Source: Anaerolineaceae bacterium
GTDB taxonomy: Bacteria; Chloroflexota; Anaerolineae; Anaerolineales; Anaerolineaceae
Direction: 5' to 3'
Length of the DNA: 15,226 nucleotides
Assembly (NCBI GenBank): GCA_014860845.1
Contig: JACZIY010000231.1
Span: 1 to 15,226, forward strand
Every line of letters begins with the position of its first letter. Within the stretch, counting starts at the first letter, position 1. Shown piece by piece: positions 1 through 7,224 of the stretch. The translations under genes and the position numbers were made by a program. The notes beneath the pieces are model-generated. The model made no database searches and was not told the DNA's origin. It saw only the letters and a list, made by a program, of their open reading frames with translations.

Positions 1-671
1 GGACCCTGCCCAGCCTGATAGCCAAACACCCGGGCGGATTGATGGGGGTTTTCGCCATAACGTAAAGATTGTAAAGGATATAGGTTCAGAGTGTGGGAAT
101 CGCTTTTTCCCAGATAATCTGCGATCATGGCATCATAATGGGTGGTCATGCGATATCCTTTGATCGCCAGTTCCTTACGAAATTCTTCACTCACCCCTCT
201 GTTTTGGAGAGCGTCCAGCACCTGCTCATAATCCTGCGGGTCACACACCAGTGTAACACGCTGGTGATTCTTAGCGGCAGCCCGGATCAGGGTGACACCG
301 CCAATATCGATCTGTTCTATGGCATCTGCCAGGGTAACTCCTGGACGCACAATGGTTTCCTCAAATGGATACAGGTTGACCACCACCATATCGATCAGGC
401 GCCAACCCAATTTAGTCAATTCACCGATATGTTCGCTGTTATCACGTGCCAGAATGCCGCCATGGATGGCTGGGTGCAAGGTCTTGACCCGACCCCCCAG
501 AATCTCAGGCGAGCCAGTGTAATCCGCCACCTCCGTCACTGGTATCAGGTTCTCGTGCAGCATTCGGGCAGTCCCGCCACTGGCAATCAACACCCAACCC
601 AGGTGATATAATCCACGGGCAAATTCAACCAGCCCCGTTTTGTCATGAACAGATAAAAGTACTTCAGGCAT
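1..671 (-). CDS. purH: Bifunctional AICAR formyltransferase / IMP cyclohydrolase PurH, N-terminal part (3' end outside window)
   Basis: PurH carries out the last two steps of IMP synthesis: formylation of AICAR with 10-formyl-THF, then ring closure to IMP. About 223 residues are present; the family is usually a little over 500. The N-terminal MGS-like cyclohydrolase domain is complete in outline: SVHDKTGLVEFA near the start, IASGGTARML, VTEVADYTGSPEILGGRVKT, then LHPAIHGGILARD. The visible part ends just after LRYGENPHQ, a signature of the start of the transformylase domain. The start follows AAGGAGG. Two adjacent in-frame ATGs (674-672 and 671-669) overlap the purN TGA. The second is chosen because it lies 4 bases from the Shine-Dalgarno sequence, the first only 1. 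It is the last visible gene of the pur operon. Identity is secure; whether the C-terminal half is intact cannot be seen. Confidence 0.95.
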   Translation of the reverse strand, partial: MPEVLLSVHDKTGLVEFARGLYHLGWVLIASGGTARMLHENLIPVTEVADYTGSPEILGGRVKTLHPAIHGGILARDNSEHIGELTKLGWRLIDMVVVNLYPFEETIVRPGVTLADAIEQIDIGGVTLIRAAAKNHQRVTLVCDPQDYEQVLDALQNRGVSEEFRKELAIKGYRMTTHYDAMIADYLGKSDSHTLNLYPLQSLRYGENPHQSARVFGYQAGQG

Positions 672-1273
672 CATTCCTCCTTGGAGATTAATTGTACTAA
701 GGTATCAACCAGCAGACGGTGTTCGGTTTGATGGATTCTTGTTTCCAGATCTTCAAGCCTATCACCAGGTAGAATTTTAACCTCTGTTTGTGCCAGTAGC
801 GGACCAGCATCCACCCCCTCATCCGGGACCAGATGCACCATCACGCCGGTTTCCTGGATTTCATCCCGCTGGAAGGCTTCATAAGCACGTTCGATTGCAT
901 GCGTACCTGGAAATGTTCCTGGCAAAGCAGGATGCAAATTGACCACCCGGTTGGGAAAATGAAGCAGAAAATTCATGCTCAGGATGCGCATCCAACCTGC
1001 CAGTATGACCCAATCCGGGGCGTAGTGTTGGATTGCTTGCGCGAGTTGTGCATCATATTCCTCGCGGGTTTGCTCTTTCATTTTCGGTAATACCAGCACC
1101 GGGATACCCGCTTTCCGGGCTCGTTCCAAACCATAGGCATCCCGTTTATTGGAGATCACTGCAGATATTTCTGCTTTTATTATTCCAGATTGAACTGCAT
1201 CAATCATTGCCTGCAGGTTGGAACCGTTGCCTGAAATTAACACCACCAGACGTGCTTTGGGGTGAGACATCAT
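671..1273 (-). CDS. purN: Phosphoribosylglycinamide formyltransferase PurN (folate-dependent)
   Basis: PurN transfers a formyl group from 10-formyl-THF to GAR, giving FGAR (third step of purine synthesis, cytoplasmic). The 200-residue length is normal. Visible motifs are LISGNGSNLQAM near the N-terminus (phosphate-binding loop), VVNLHPALPGTFPGTHA (the Asn and His of NLHP match the catalytic Asn106/His108 of the E. coli enzyme), and VMVHLVPDEGVDAGPLLAQ (its Asp matches catalytic Asp144). It begins with ATGATG: the first ATG overlaps the stop of purDM in ATGA, the second shares one base with that TGA. No good Shine-Dalgarno sequence precedes it, so translation is probably coupled to purDM. The stop overlaps the purH start in the same ATGATG arrangement. 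There is no sign of the formate-dependent PurT in this window. Confidence 0.96.
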   Translation of the reverse strand: MMSHPKARLVVLISGNGSNLQAMIDAVQSGIIKAEISAVISNKRDAYGLERARKAGIPVLVLPKMKEQTREEYDAQLAQAIQHYAPDWVILAGWMRILSMNFLLHFPNRVVNLHPALPGTFPGTHAIERAYEAFQRDEIQETGVMVHLVPDEGVDAGPLLAQTEVKILPGDRLEDLETRIHQTEHRLLVDTLVQLISKEE

Positions 1274-3546
1274 TTCAGAACGACCCGTTGGGTTTGACGC
1301 TCACTGACAAACCCAATCACATAAATAGGTTCCGAAATCTGGGATCGCAGGATGTCCCACTCCACCGGATCAATGATGGCTACCATACCGATGCCCATAT
1401 TGAAAACCCGGTACATTTCGGCTTCCGAGACCTGCCCTTTGTGCTGTAACCAGCGGTACAGAGCCGGTACCTGCCAGGCTTGGCGTTCTATGACCACCTG
1501 TAGATGATCCGGCAGCACCCGGGGAATATTTTCGATGAAACCACCACCGGTGATGTGCGCCAGTGCTTTTATCTGTTTGAGGTAAGGTTGTAGTAATTTT
1601 TGATAAGAACGGTGCGGTGCCAGTAAGAGATCAGCCAAACTGCCACCCAGATCCGCTCGTCGTTCTTGCAAATCTTCCCCTTCGCACAACTTGCGGATCA
1701 ATGAATAACCGTTGGTGTGCGGGCTATGAGAGGTGAATCCCACCAGCAAATCTCCGGGTTGGATGCTGGCTTTTCGCGGGAGGATGGCAGAATGCTGCAC
1801 TACCCCGACGATCGTTCCGGCCACATCAAAAGCACCCGGTAGGTAAACGCCAGGCATCTCAGCTGTCTCACCACCCAGCAAGGCACAGCCATTTTCACGG
1901 CAGGCAGATGCCATGCCGCTAACGATCTCCGCCACAATTTCAGGCTGAAGCTGCGCTGTGGCGAAATAATCCAGAAAGAAGAGCGGACGTGCCCCCTGCA
2001 CCAGAATGTCATTGACACAATGGTTGACGATATCTTCCCCAATCCCGTGGTAGCGGCCCAATCGAGCAGCCAGCTCTACCTTGGTGCCGACCCCATCGGT
2101 GGAAGCGACCAGAACACCCTCGTGTTTGAGATCAGAGATATTAAAGAGCCCGCCAAAACTACCCACATGCGAGAGCACCTGCGGGGTAAAGGTAGATTGC
2201 ACAGCCTCTTTCATCAAATTCACGGCTTGATTACCGGCATCAATATTGACCCCGGCCATTTGATAGGCATTCGAGCTGTGTGGGTAGCTCAGCCCCTTCA
2301 GGCCAATGTCTTTACGAAATTGCATGCCATCAAAATGGATTCGTGCGACTGCCTGATAAGTTTTTTCTATTGCCAGCGGCAAATTTTCTCCCCAACAGGT
2401 TACTCCCAGCACACGTCCACCGGCATTGTAAAAGCAATCCTCTCGCCAGCGTGTACCGGCATGAAAAAAATAGCCATCTGCAATGATCTGATCCAAACCG
2501 TTGATGCAGTTACCGGTCAGTGATTTTCCCGGGTATCCAGCCGAAGCCAGCACTACACACACTGCTGCCTGCGTTGACCATTGGATCTCCATTTCCACCA
2601 GACGTTGTTGTGTACAGGCGAGCAGTATTTCCAGCAGATCACTTTCCAGCAGCGGCAGAATCACCTGTGTTTCAGGGTCACCGAAACGGGCGTTGAACTC
2701 CAGCACACGCGGACCGTCTTTGGTGAGCATTAACCCGGCATACAAAACCCCCACGTAAGGTGCGCCAAGTGCACGCAGACCGACGATGGCGGGTTGCAGA
2801 ATGCTGGTTTGAATCTCGGCCAACTGTTGTTCATTTAATAATGGTGAAGGAGCGAAGGTGCCCATCCCGCCGGTGTTAGGGCCCAGATCCCCATCCAGTT
2901 GGCGTTTGTGATCCTGTGCGCAGGGCATCAAAGACAGATGTTGTCCATCCGAAAATGCCAGAACAGACACTTCGGGACCCGAAAGCCGCTCTTCGATGAT
3001 AACCTGTTTTCCGGCTGTACCAAATACCTTTTGCACCAGGATCTCATGAATGGCATCGCGTGCTTCGCTGTGTGTTTCCGGGATCAGGACTCCCTTCCCG
3101 GCAGCTAATCCGGAAGCTTTGATGACTACCGGGTAATCGATATGCTCGAGATGTTTGAGGGCCGACGGATAGTCCTCAAATACCGCATACCGTGCTGTTG
3201 GTATGTTTTGTTGCTGCATGAAGTATTTCGCGAAGGCTTTGGAGGTTTCTATCTGGGCAGCTGCCTGGGAAGGACCGAATACGGCAATCCCAGCAGCGCT
3301 CAGCGCATCACTGACTCCGGTTGCTAATGCAGCTTCCGGCCCAATCACCACCAGATCAATGGCATTCTCTATAGCAAATTGGGTGATACCGGCAGCATCC
3401 TCTACGGCCAGGGGGATACAATTACCCAGGTCGGTCATCCCATCATTGCCGGGGGCAAAAAACAAATCAGGTTTATGGGCGGATTGTGCCAGTTTCCAGG
3501 CAATGGTATGCTCCCGCCCTCCCGATCCAATTAAAAGCACATTCAT
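1270..3546 (-). CDS. purDM: Fused GAR synthetase-AIR synthetase (PurD-PurM), 758 aa
   Basis: One reading frame encodes two enzymes. Residues 1 to about 420 are GAR synthetase (PurD, ATP-grasp; ligates glycine to phosphoribosylamine): LLIGSGGREHTIAWKL at the N-terminus, GPEAALATGVSDAL, YPVVIKASGLAAGKGV, DGDLGPNTGGMGTFAPSP, and LEFNARFGDPETQ (metal and ATP site). Residues about 426-758 are AIR synthetase (PurM; closes FGAM to AIR): NAYQMAGVNIDAGN, ASTDGVGTKVE, HCVNDILVQGARPLFFLDY, GGETAEMPG, HITGGG and MYRVFNMGIGM. The linker is only about 6 residues, and no in-frame start codon with a Shine-Dalgarno sequence lies at the junction, so separate translation of PurM is unlikely. The start at 3546 is chosen because AAGGGAGGT sits 4 bases upstream and the family N-terminus MNVLLIGSGGREH begins there. 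An upstream ATG at 3663 would add 39 residues unlike PurD and run into purF. Yeast Ade5,7 has the same two-domain order. Confidence 0.94.
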   Translation of the reverse strand: MNVLLIGSGGREHTIAWKLAQSAHKPDLFFAPGNDGMTDLGNCIPLAVEDAAGITQFAIENAIDLVVIGPEAALATGVSDALSAAGIAVFGPSQAAAQIETSKAFAKYFMQQQNIPTARYAVFEDYPSALKHLEHIDYPVVIKASGLAAGKGVLIPETHSEARDAIHEILVQKVFGTAGKQVIIEERLSGPEVSVLAFSDGQHLSLMPCAQDHKRQLDGDLGPNTGGMGTFAPSPLLNEQQLAEIQTSILQPAIVGLRALGAPYVGVLYAGLMLTKDGPRVLEFNARFGDPETQVILPLLESDLLEILLACTQQRLVEMEIQWSTQAAVCVVLASAGYPGKSLTGNCINGLDQIIADGYFFHAGTRWREDCFYNAGGRVLGVTCWGENLPLAIEKTYQAVARIHFDGMQFRKDIGLKGLSYPHSSNAYQMAGVNIDAGNQAVNLMKEAVQSTFTPQVLSHVGSFGGLFNISDLKHEGVLVASTDGVGTKVELAARLGRYHGIGEDIVNHCVNDILVQGARPLFFLDYFATAQLQPEIVAEIVSGMASACRENGCALLGGETAEMPGVYLPGAFDVAGTIVGVVQHSAILPRKASIQPGDLLVGFTSHSPHTNGYSLIRKLCEGEDLQERRADLGGSLADLLLAPHRSYQKLLQPYLKQIKALAHITGGGFIENIPRVLPDHLQVVIERQAWQVPALYRWLQHKGQVSEAEMYRVFNMGIGMVAIIDPVEWDILRSQISEPIYVIGFVSERQTQRVVLK

Positions 3547-3550
3547 TTTT

Positions 3551-3559
3551 ACCTCCCTT
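3551..3559 (-). promoter_or_regulatory. Strong ribosome binding site of purDM
   Basis: AAGGGAGGT on the minus strand lies 4 bases before the ATG at 3546, inside the 13-base gap after purF. It is one of the best Shine-Dalgarno sequences in the operon and fixes the purDM start at MNVLL rather than at the upstream in-frame ATG. Confidence 0.85.
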
Positions 3560-4990
3560 TCAACCGATGTTGTTTTCAAACCCGGTTTTACTGAAACCAT
3601 TTTGCGCAGAAATGGGATACTTGCCGGTAAAGCAGGCATTGCAATAGCCATTTTGGCTGCCAATCGCCTTCATCATGCGTTCCAGTGTCAGGTATACCAA
3701 CGAATCTGCGCCGACATGCTGGCGAATTTCCTCGACTGTTTCATGAGCGGCAATCAATTCCTCGTATGTGCCCATATCGACTCCCAGGAAGCAGGGATGT
3801 CGGATGGGCGGGCTGGAGATACGCACATGAACCTCGCTCGCTCCGGCATTCTTTAGCAGTTGGATCAAAGGACCGGTGGTATTACCACGCACTATTGAAT
3901 CATCGACCATGACGACACGTTTATCCCGGATGGTTTCCTCCACCACATTGTATTTCAATGCCACACCCTGTTTGCGCAGGAAATCGGTTGGTTCGATAAA
4001 GGTGCGGCCGATATAACGATTCTTGATAAATCCAATATTGTATGGAATGCCGGATGCCTGGGCATAACCAATGGCAGCCGAGATGGAGGAATCCGGGATG
4101 GGAATGACCACATCCCCTTCAGTTGGTTCCTGCCATGCAAGTTCTTCCCCGAGACGATGTCGAACAGAGTGAACGCTGCGTCCATCCCAGTAAGCATCCG
4201 GACGCGAGAAATAAACATGCTCAAAAGTGCAAAAAGCACTCTTTTGGGCAGGGGGTAGAGCCTGGTTAACCTGCAGGGCGGTATCACTGAGCGCTACGAT
4301 TTCCCCTGGTTTGACTTCCCGTATGGAGACACATCCCAATGTCAACAATGCACCGCTTTCTGAAGCAGCCACATGCCCGCCGTTGGGCAGCATGCCGATA
4401 CTCAGTGGACGCACCCCCCAGGGATCGCGCACCGCAAAGACCTGATTCTTGGTGAGTAACACCAGCGAATAGGCTCCACACCAGTGCTGCATGGCATCTT
4501 TGATGCGTTCAAACCAGGTGTCTCCTTTGGCTCCTGCCAGCATCATTGTCATAACCTCGGTATCCGAAGTGGAAGTCAACCCGACCCCGGATTGCATCAA
4601 TTGTTCGCGTAATTCCCCGGCATTCACCAGATTGCCATTATGGGCTAAAGCCAACGGACCGTATTGAGTATCAATCATAAAGGGTTGCGAGTTTCGCATT
4701 GTGGGTGAGCCAGTGGTGGAGTAACGCGTGTGACCGATGGCATAATCGCCTTCCATCTTCTGCAATACATTTGGTGTAAAAACCTGGGAGACCAGCCCCA
4801 CATCTTTGTGTAATCGTAAACTCTGCCCGTTTGAAACAGCCAACCCAGCTGCTTCCTGCCCGCGATGCTGCAGGGCGAACAACCCGAAGAAGGCCATGCG
4901 CGCCACATCCTCATTGGGTGCATAAATTCCTAATACACCGCACTCTTCGCGTGGGTGATCATCAGGCAGGGAAATATCGAATCTATCCAT
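3560..4990 (-). CDS. purF: Amidophosphoribosyltransferase PurF, propeptide and [4Fe-4S] type
   Basis: PurF catalyses the first committed step, PRPP plus glutamine to 5-phosphoribosylamine. The protein has 476 residues. An N-terminal Ntn-hydrolase glutaminase domain begins at Cys17 (REECGVLGIY) after a 16-residue leader that would have to be cleaved to expose the catalytic Cys. Further motifs are ALQHRGQEAAG, GHTRYSTTG, LAHNGNLVN and TSDTEVM. The C-terminal phosphoribosyltransferase domain has the PRPP loop VVMVDDSIVRGNTTG. Cys254, Cys400, Cys450 and Cys453 (the last two in GYCNACFTGKYP) match the four cluster ligands of the Bacillus subtilis enzyme, so a [4Fe-4S] cluster and oxygen sensitivity are expected. 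The ATG at 4990 follows CAGGAG and overlaps the end of purE by 8 bases. An ATG at 5005 would add MIRSS and lacks such spacing. Confidence 0.95.
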   Translation of the reverse strand: MDRFDISLPDDHPREECGVLGIYAPNEDVARMAFFGLFALQHRGQEAAGLAVSNGQSLRLHKDVGLVSQVFTPNVLQKMEGDYAIGHTRYSTTGSPTMRNSQPFMIDTQYGPLALAHNGNLVNAGELREQLMQSGVGLTSTSDTEVMTMMLAGAKGDTWFERIKDAMQHWCGAYSLVLLTKNQVFAVRDPWGVRPLSIGMLPNGGHVAASESGALLTLGCVSIREVKPGEIVALSDTALQVNQALPPAQKSAFCTFEHVYFSRPDAYWDGRSVHSVRHRLGEELAWQEPTEGDVVIPIPDSSISAAIGYAQASGIPYNIGFIKNRYIGRTFIEPTDFLRKQGVALKYNVVEETIRDKRVVMVDDSIVRGNTTGPLIQLLKNAGASEVHVRISSPPIRHPCFLGVDMGTYEELIAAHETVEEIRQHVGADSLVYLTLERMMKAIGSQNGYCNACFTGKYPISAQNGFSKTGFENNIG

Positions 4991-5465
4991 GGAGCTCCTG
5001 ATCATCCTGCATGATGGTTTCAGCGTTCTTATTTTGATACGCTACCACCTTCTGCTGCACCTCCTCATCCAGCAGTCCTATCATCTTGGCTGCCAGCAGG
5101 GCAGCATTGGCGGGTTCCAGCACCACTGCCGGCGCGATCCCGGATGGCATGCGCAAAGAGGAATAGATATCGGCACCTCCAAAAGTCTCGGAAGGGGGCG
5201 GGCAGGCAATCACCGGGCTTTTGACAGCCCCATCGGTGAATCCGGAGAGGGCATTGGAACGGCCAGCAATGGTGATATAAACCTTGGGTGTTGGGTCGGC
5301 TTCATAGACCTTCAGGAGATGTATGACATGTTCTGCTGTTTTATGCGCTGAACCAACTCTGAGTTTCACTGGAACACCAAAAGCTTCTGCAGCCTTCTGG
5401 ATCTTGTGTGCATGCCCCAAATCGGCTTTGGAGCCCATCAGAATGACAATGTAAGCTTTTTTCAT
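4983..5465 (-). CDS. purE: Class II PurE, phosphoribosylaminoimidazole (AIR) carboxylase
   Basis: The 160-residue protein has the PurE fold: MGSKADLGHAHKI at the N-terminus, then VGSAHKTAEH. It does not carry the class I signature (an AGGAAHLPGM-type loop). In its place is AGRSNALSGFTDG, followed by IACPPPSETFGGADIYSS and LRMPSGIAPAVVLEP. That pattern is known from class II PurE, the direct AIR carboxylase of animals and of Treponema denticola, which uses CO2 and makes CAIR without ATP. Class I PurE instead rearranges N5-CAIR made by PurK. No purK is present in the operon, which agrees. The start overlaps the purC stop in ATGA, and the stop overlaps purF by 8 bases. The PurE family is certain; the class is assigned from motifs recalled, not from an alignment. 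Confidence 0.92.
   Translation of the reverse strand: MKKAYIVILMGSKADLGHAHKIQKAAEAFGVPVKLRVGSAHKTAEHVIHLLKVYEADPTPKVYITIAGRSNALSGFTDGAVKSPVIACPPPSETFGGADIYSSLRMPSGIAPAVVLEPANAALLAAKMIGLLDEEVQQKVVAYQNKNAETIMQDDQELHG
4995..5000 (-). promoter_or_regulatory. Ribosome binding site of purF, inside the end of purE
   Basis: CAGGAG on the minus strand lies 4 bases before the ATG at 4990, within the last codons of purE. It supports the start MDRFDIS over the in-frame ATG five codons upstream at 5005. Confidence 0.65.
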
Positions 5466-6433
5466 AATATACCTGCCTTGTGTAAGTTTTCCAGGATACG
5501 CGTTTCAGCGAGATAAGCAGCCGGTTCAAAGGTCAACCCAGTTAGCATTTCATAGATCTTGATATAACGCTGGCTGGCTTGCACCCATAAATTCTCGGGA
5601 ACCTTGGGTGGTTCGCCATCCCCGCGATAGCCCAGATCGGCAAATGCCATGCGGATGAATTCCTTATCAAAATTCTCGGGTTCCAGCCCCTGGTCAAAAC
5701 GTTCTGTGTAATTATCCGCCTTCCAGAAACGCGAAGAATCCGGTGTGTGGACTTCATCAATCAGGATGATCTCGCCATCGGATGTGCGTCCAAATTCGTA
5801 CTTGGTATCCACCAGAATCAGACCGGCTCTAGCTGCCACCTCCTGTCCCCTCTGAAAGATATGCAAGGCAGCCGATTGAATCACATCCCATTCTGCCTGT
5901 GGAAGATAGCCTTTTTCCACCACCTCAGCACAGGTCAGACGTTCATCATGTCCTGTGACTCCACCTTTGGTGGTGGGGGTGATGATTGCTACTGGTAATT
6001 TTTGGTTCTTGCGCAACCCTTCTGGAAAATGGTAGCCATAAATATCACGCTCTCCCAGGCTATAACGATACCACAGGGCTGTGCTGGTCACACCGGTGAT
6101 ATAGCCGCGCACAATCACCTCGACCTGCAGGGGTTCGACTTCCTGTACCACGGCGCAATTCGGATCCGGAATGCTCAGCAAATGATTGGGAATTACATCT
6201 TTGGTCTTTTCAAACCACCAGGCAGCCAGCAGATTGAGCACCTGTCCTTTATACGGCACCACTGCCAGATTGCGATCAAAGGCTGAGAGCCGGTCGCTGG
6301 TGACGATCAAACGCCGCTTGGCTGGCAGGCTGTACCAATCGCGTACTTTGCCATATTGTTTCCCTGGCAGGGGTAAATTGCTGTTATCTAGAGCCAATGG
6401 TAGAACCTGTTGGATATCTTCTGCTTTCGGCAT
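5462..6433 (-). CDS. purC: SAICAR synthetase PurC, long form (323 aa)
   Basis: PurC joins aspartate to CAIR using ATP to give SAICAR. Motifs in order: GKQYGKVRDWYSLP (nucleotide-binding loop), VTSDRLSAFDR, PYKGQVLNLLAAWWF, VEVIVRGYITGVTSTALW (the CAIR and Asp site in this family), VAIITPTTKGGVTGHDE, GLILVDTKYEFG, and LIDEVHTPDSSRFW (metal-binding Glu/Asp). At 323 residues it belongs with the longer PurC enzymes such as yeast Ade1, not with the roughly 240-residue form of E. coli and B. subtilis. The ATG at 6433 follows AGGAGA at good distance. It lies 11 bases after purQ and overlaps purE by four bases. The enzyme that uses its product, PurB, is not in the window. Confidence 0.96.
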   Translation of the reverse strand: MPKAEDIQQVLPLALDNSNLPLPGKQYGKVRDWYSLPAKRRLIVTSDRLSAFDRNLAVVPYKGQVLNLLAAWWFEKTKDVIPNHLLSIPDPNCAVVQEVEPLQVEVIVRGYITGVTSTALWYRYSLGERDIYGYHFPEGLRKNQKLPVAIITPTTKGGVTGHDERLTCAEVVEKGYLPQAEWDVIQSAALHIFQRGQEVAARAGLILVDTKYEFGRTSDGEIILIDEVHTPDSSRFWKADNYTERFDQGLEPENFDKEFIRMAFADLGYRGDGEPPKVPENLWVQASQRYIKIYEMLTGLTFEPAAYLAETRILENLHKAGIL

Positions 6434-6444
6434 CTTCTCTCCTG

Positions 6445-7224
6445 TTAACTTTGTTGGGCGTAGTGCACGCCATTTTTAAATAACACCAGACCGGAATGAT
6501 TGCTGCGGGTCGCTCGTTTTGGGTTTTGAAATTCAAAAATATGATCTTCTGGATGCGGCATTAATCCCAGGACATTTCCCCGTGGGTTACAGATGCCGGC
6601 GATATCGCTGAGGGAGCCATTCGGGTTGTACGGATATACACCGTTCGCGGATGAACCATCAGGTTTGAGGTAACGCAGTGCGATCTGTCCATTTTGTTCC
6701 AGATCTGCCAGCCTGTCAGCATCACCAAGCTGGAAGTTTCCCTCCCCATGCGCGATCGGGCAATCAATCGTGGTGTCAATCCCGCGTGTCCAAATACATA
6801 GTTGGGATTGCGGTTGTAAGTGCACCCAGCGGCATTCAAAATGCCCACCCTGATTGAAGGTCAGCGTTGCTGTGGGTGTCTGTCCTTCGCCATTCGCTCC
6901 TGGCAAAACACCAGATTTGACCAACGCCTGAAAACCATTGCAGATGCCAATGATTGGCTTCCCTGCGGCCACAAAACGTTGCATCTCTTCCTTAAAGTAG
7001 ACCTGTAAATCCAAAGCCCATAACTTCCCGGCACCGAGCGCATCGGCGTAGGAGAAACCACCCGGGAGAGCCAGAATCTGGTATTGCATCCAGTCCAGGC
7101 GTGATTGACGCAGCACACTCAGAGGCTGGATCTCCGTCTCAGCACCAGCTTGCTGAAAGGCCACACTTAAATCGGCATCACGGTTGATGCCCGGCGCAAA
7201 CAAGATCAGAACTTTTGGTTTCAT
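6445..7224 (-). CDS. purQ: FGAM synthase glutaminase subunit PurQ
   Basis: PurQ is the class I glutamine amidotransferase subunit that supplies ammonia to PurL for FGAR to FGAM. The protein has 259 residues, somewhat longer than the roughly 225 of many stand-alone PurQ proteins. Visible are VLILFAPGINRDADL at the N-terminus, LALPGGFSYADALGAG, the nucleophile elbow GICNGFQAL with Cys95, and GLMPHPEDH with the catalytic His224 and Glu226. The start at 7224 is chosen because ATGA overlaps the purSL stop, GGGAGA lies upstream, and the family N-terminus begins there. The in-frame ATG at 7293 would only add 23 residues that overlap purSL. Confidence 0.95.
   Translation of the reverse strand: MKPKVLILFAPGINRDADLSVAFQQAGAETEIQPLSVLRQSRLDWMQYQILALPGGFSYADALGAGKLWALDLQVYFKEEMQRFVAAGKPIIGICNGFQALVKSGVLPGANGEGQTPTATLTFNQGGHFECRWVHLQPQSQLCIWTRGIDTTIDCPIAHGEGNFQLGDADRLADLEQNGQIALRYLKPDGSSANGVYPYNPNGSLSDIAGICNPRGNVLGLMPHPEDHIFEFQNPKRATRSNHSGLVLFKNGVHYAQQS

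Noticed and set aside
3547..3663. N-terminal extension of PurDM by 39 residues
   Set aside because: It overlaps purF by over 100 bases, is not PurD-like, and a strong Shine-Dalgarno sequence marks the ATG at 3546.
3203..3856. Plus-strand open frame of 217 codons
   Set aside because: It lies opposite purF and purD, which have full family motifs on the other strand, and the translation resembles no family I know.
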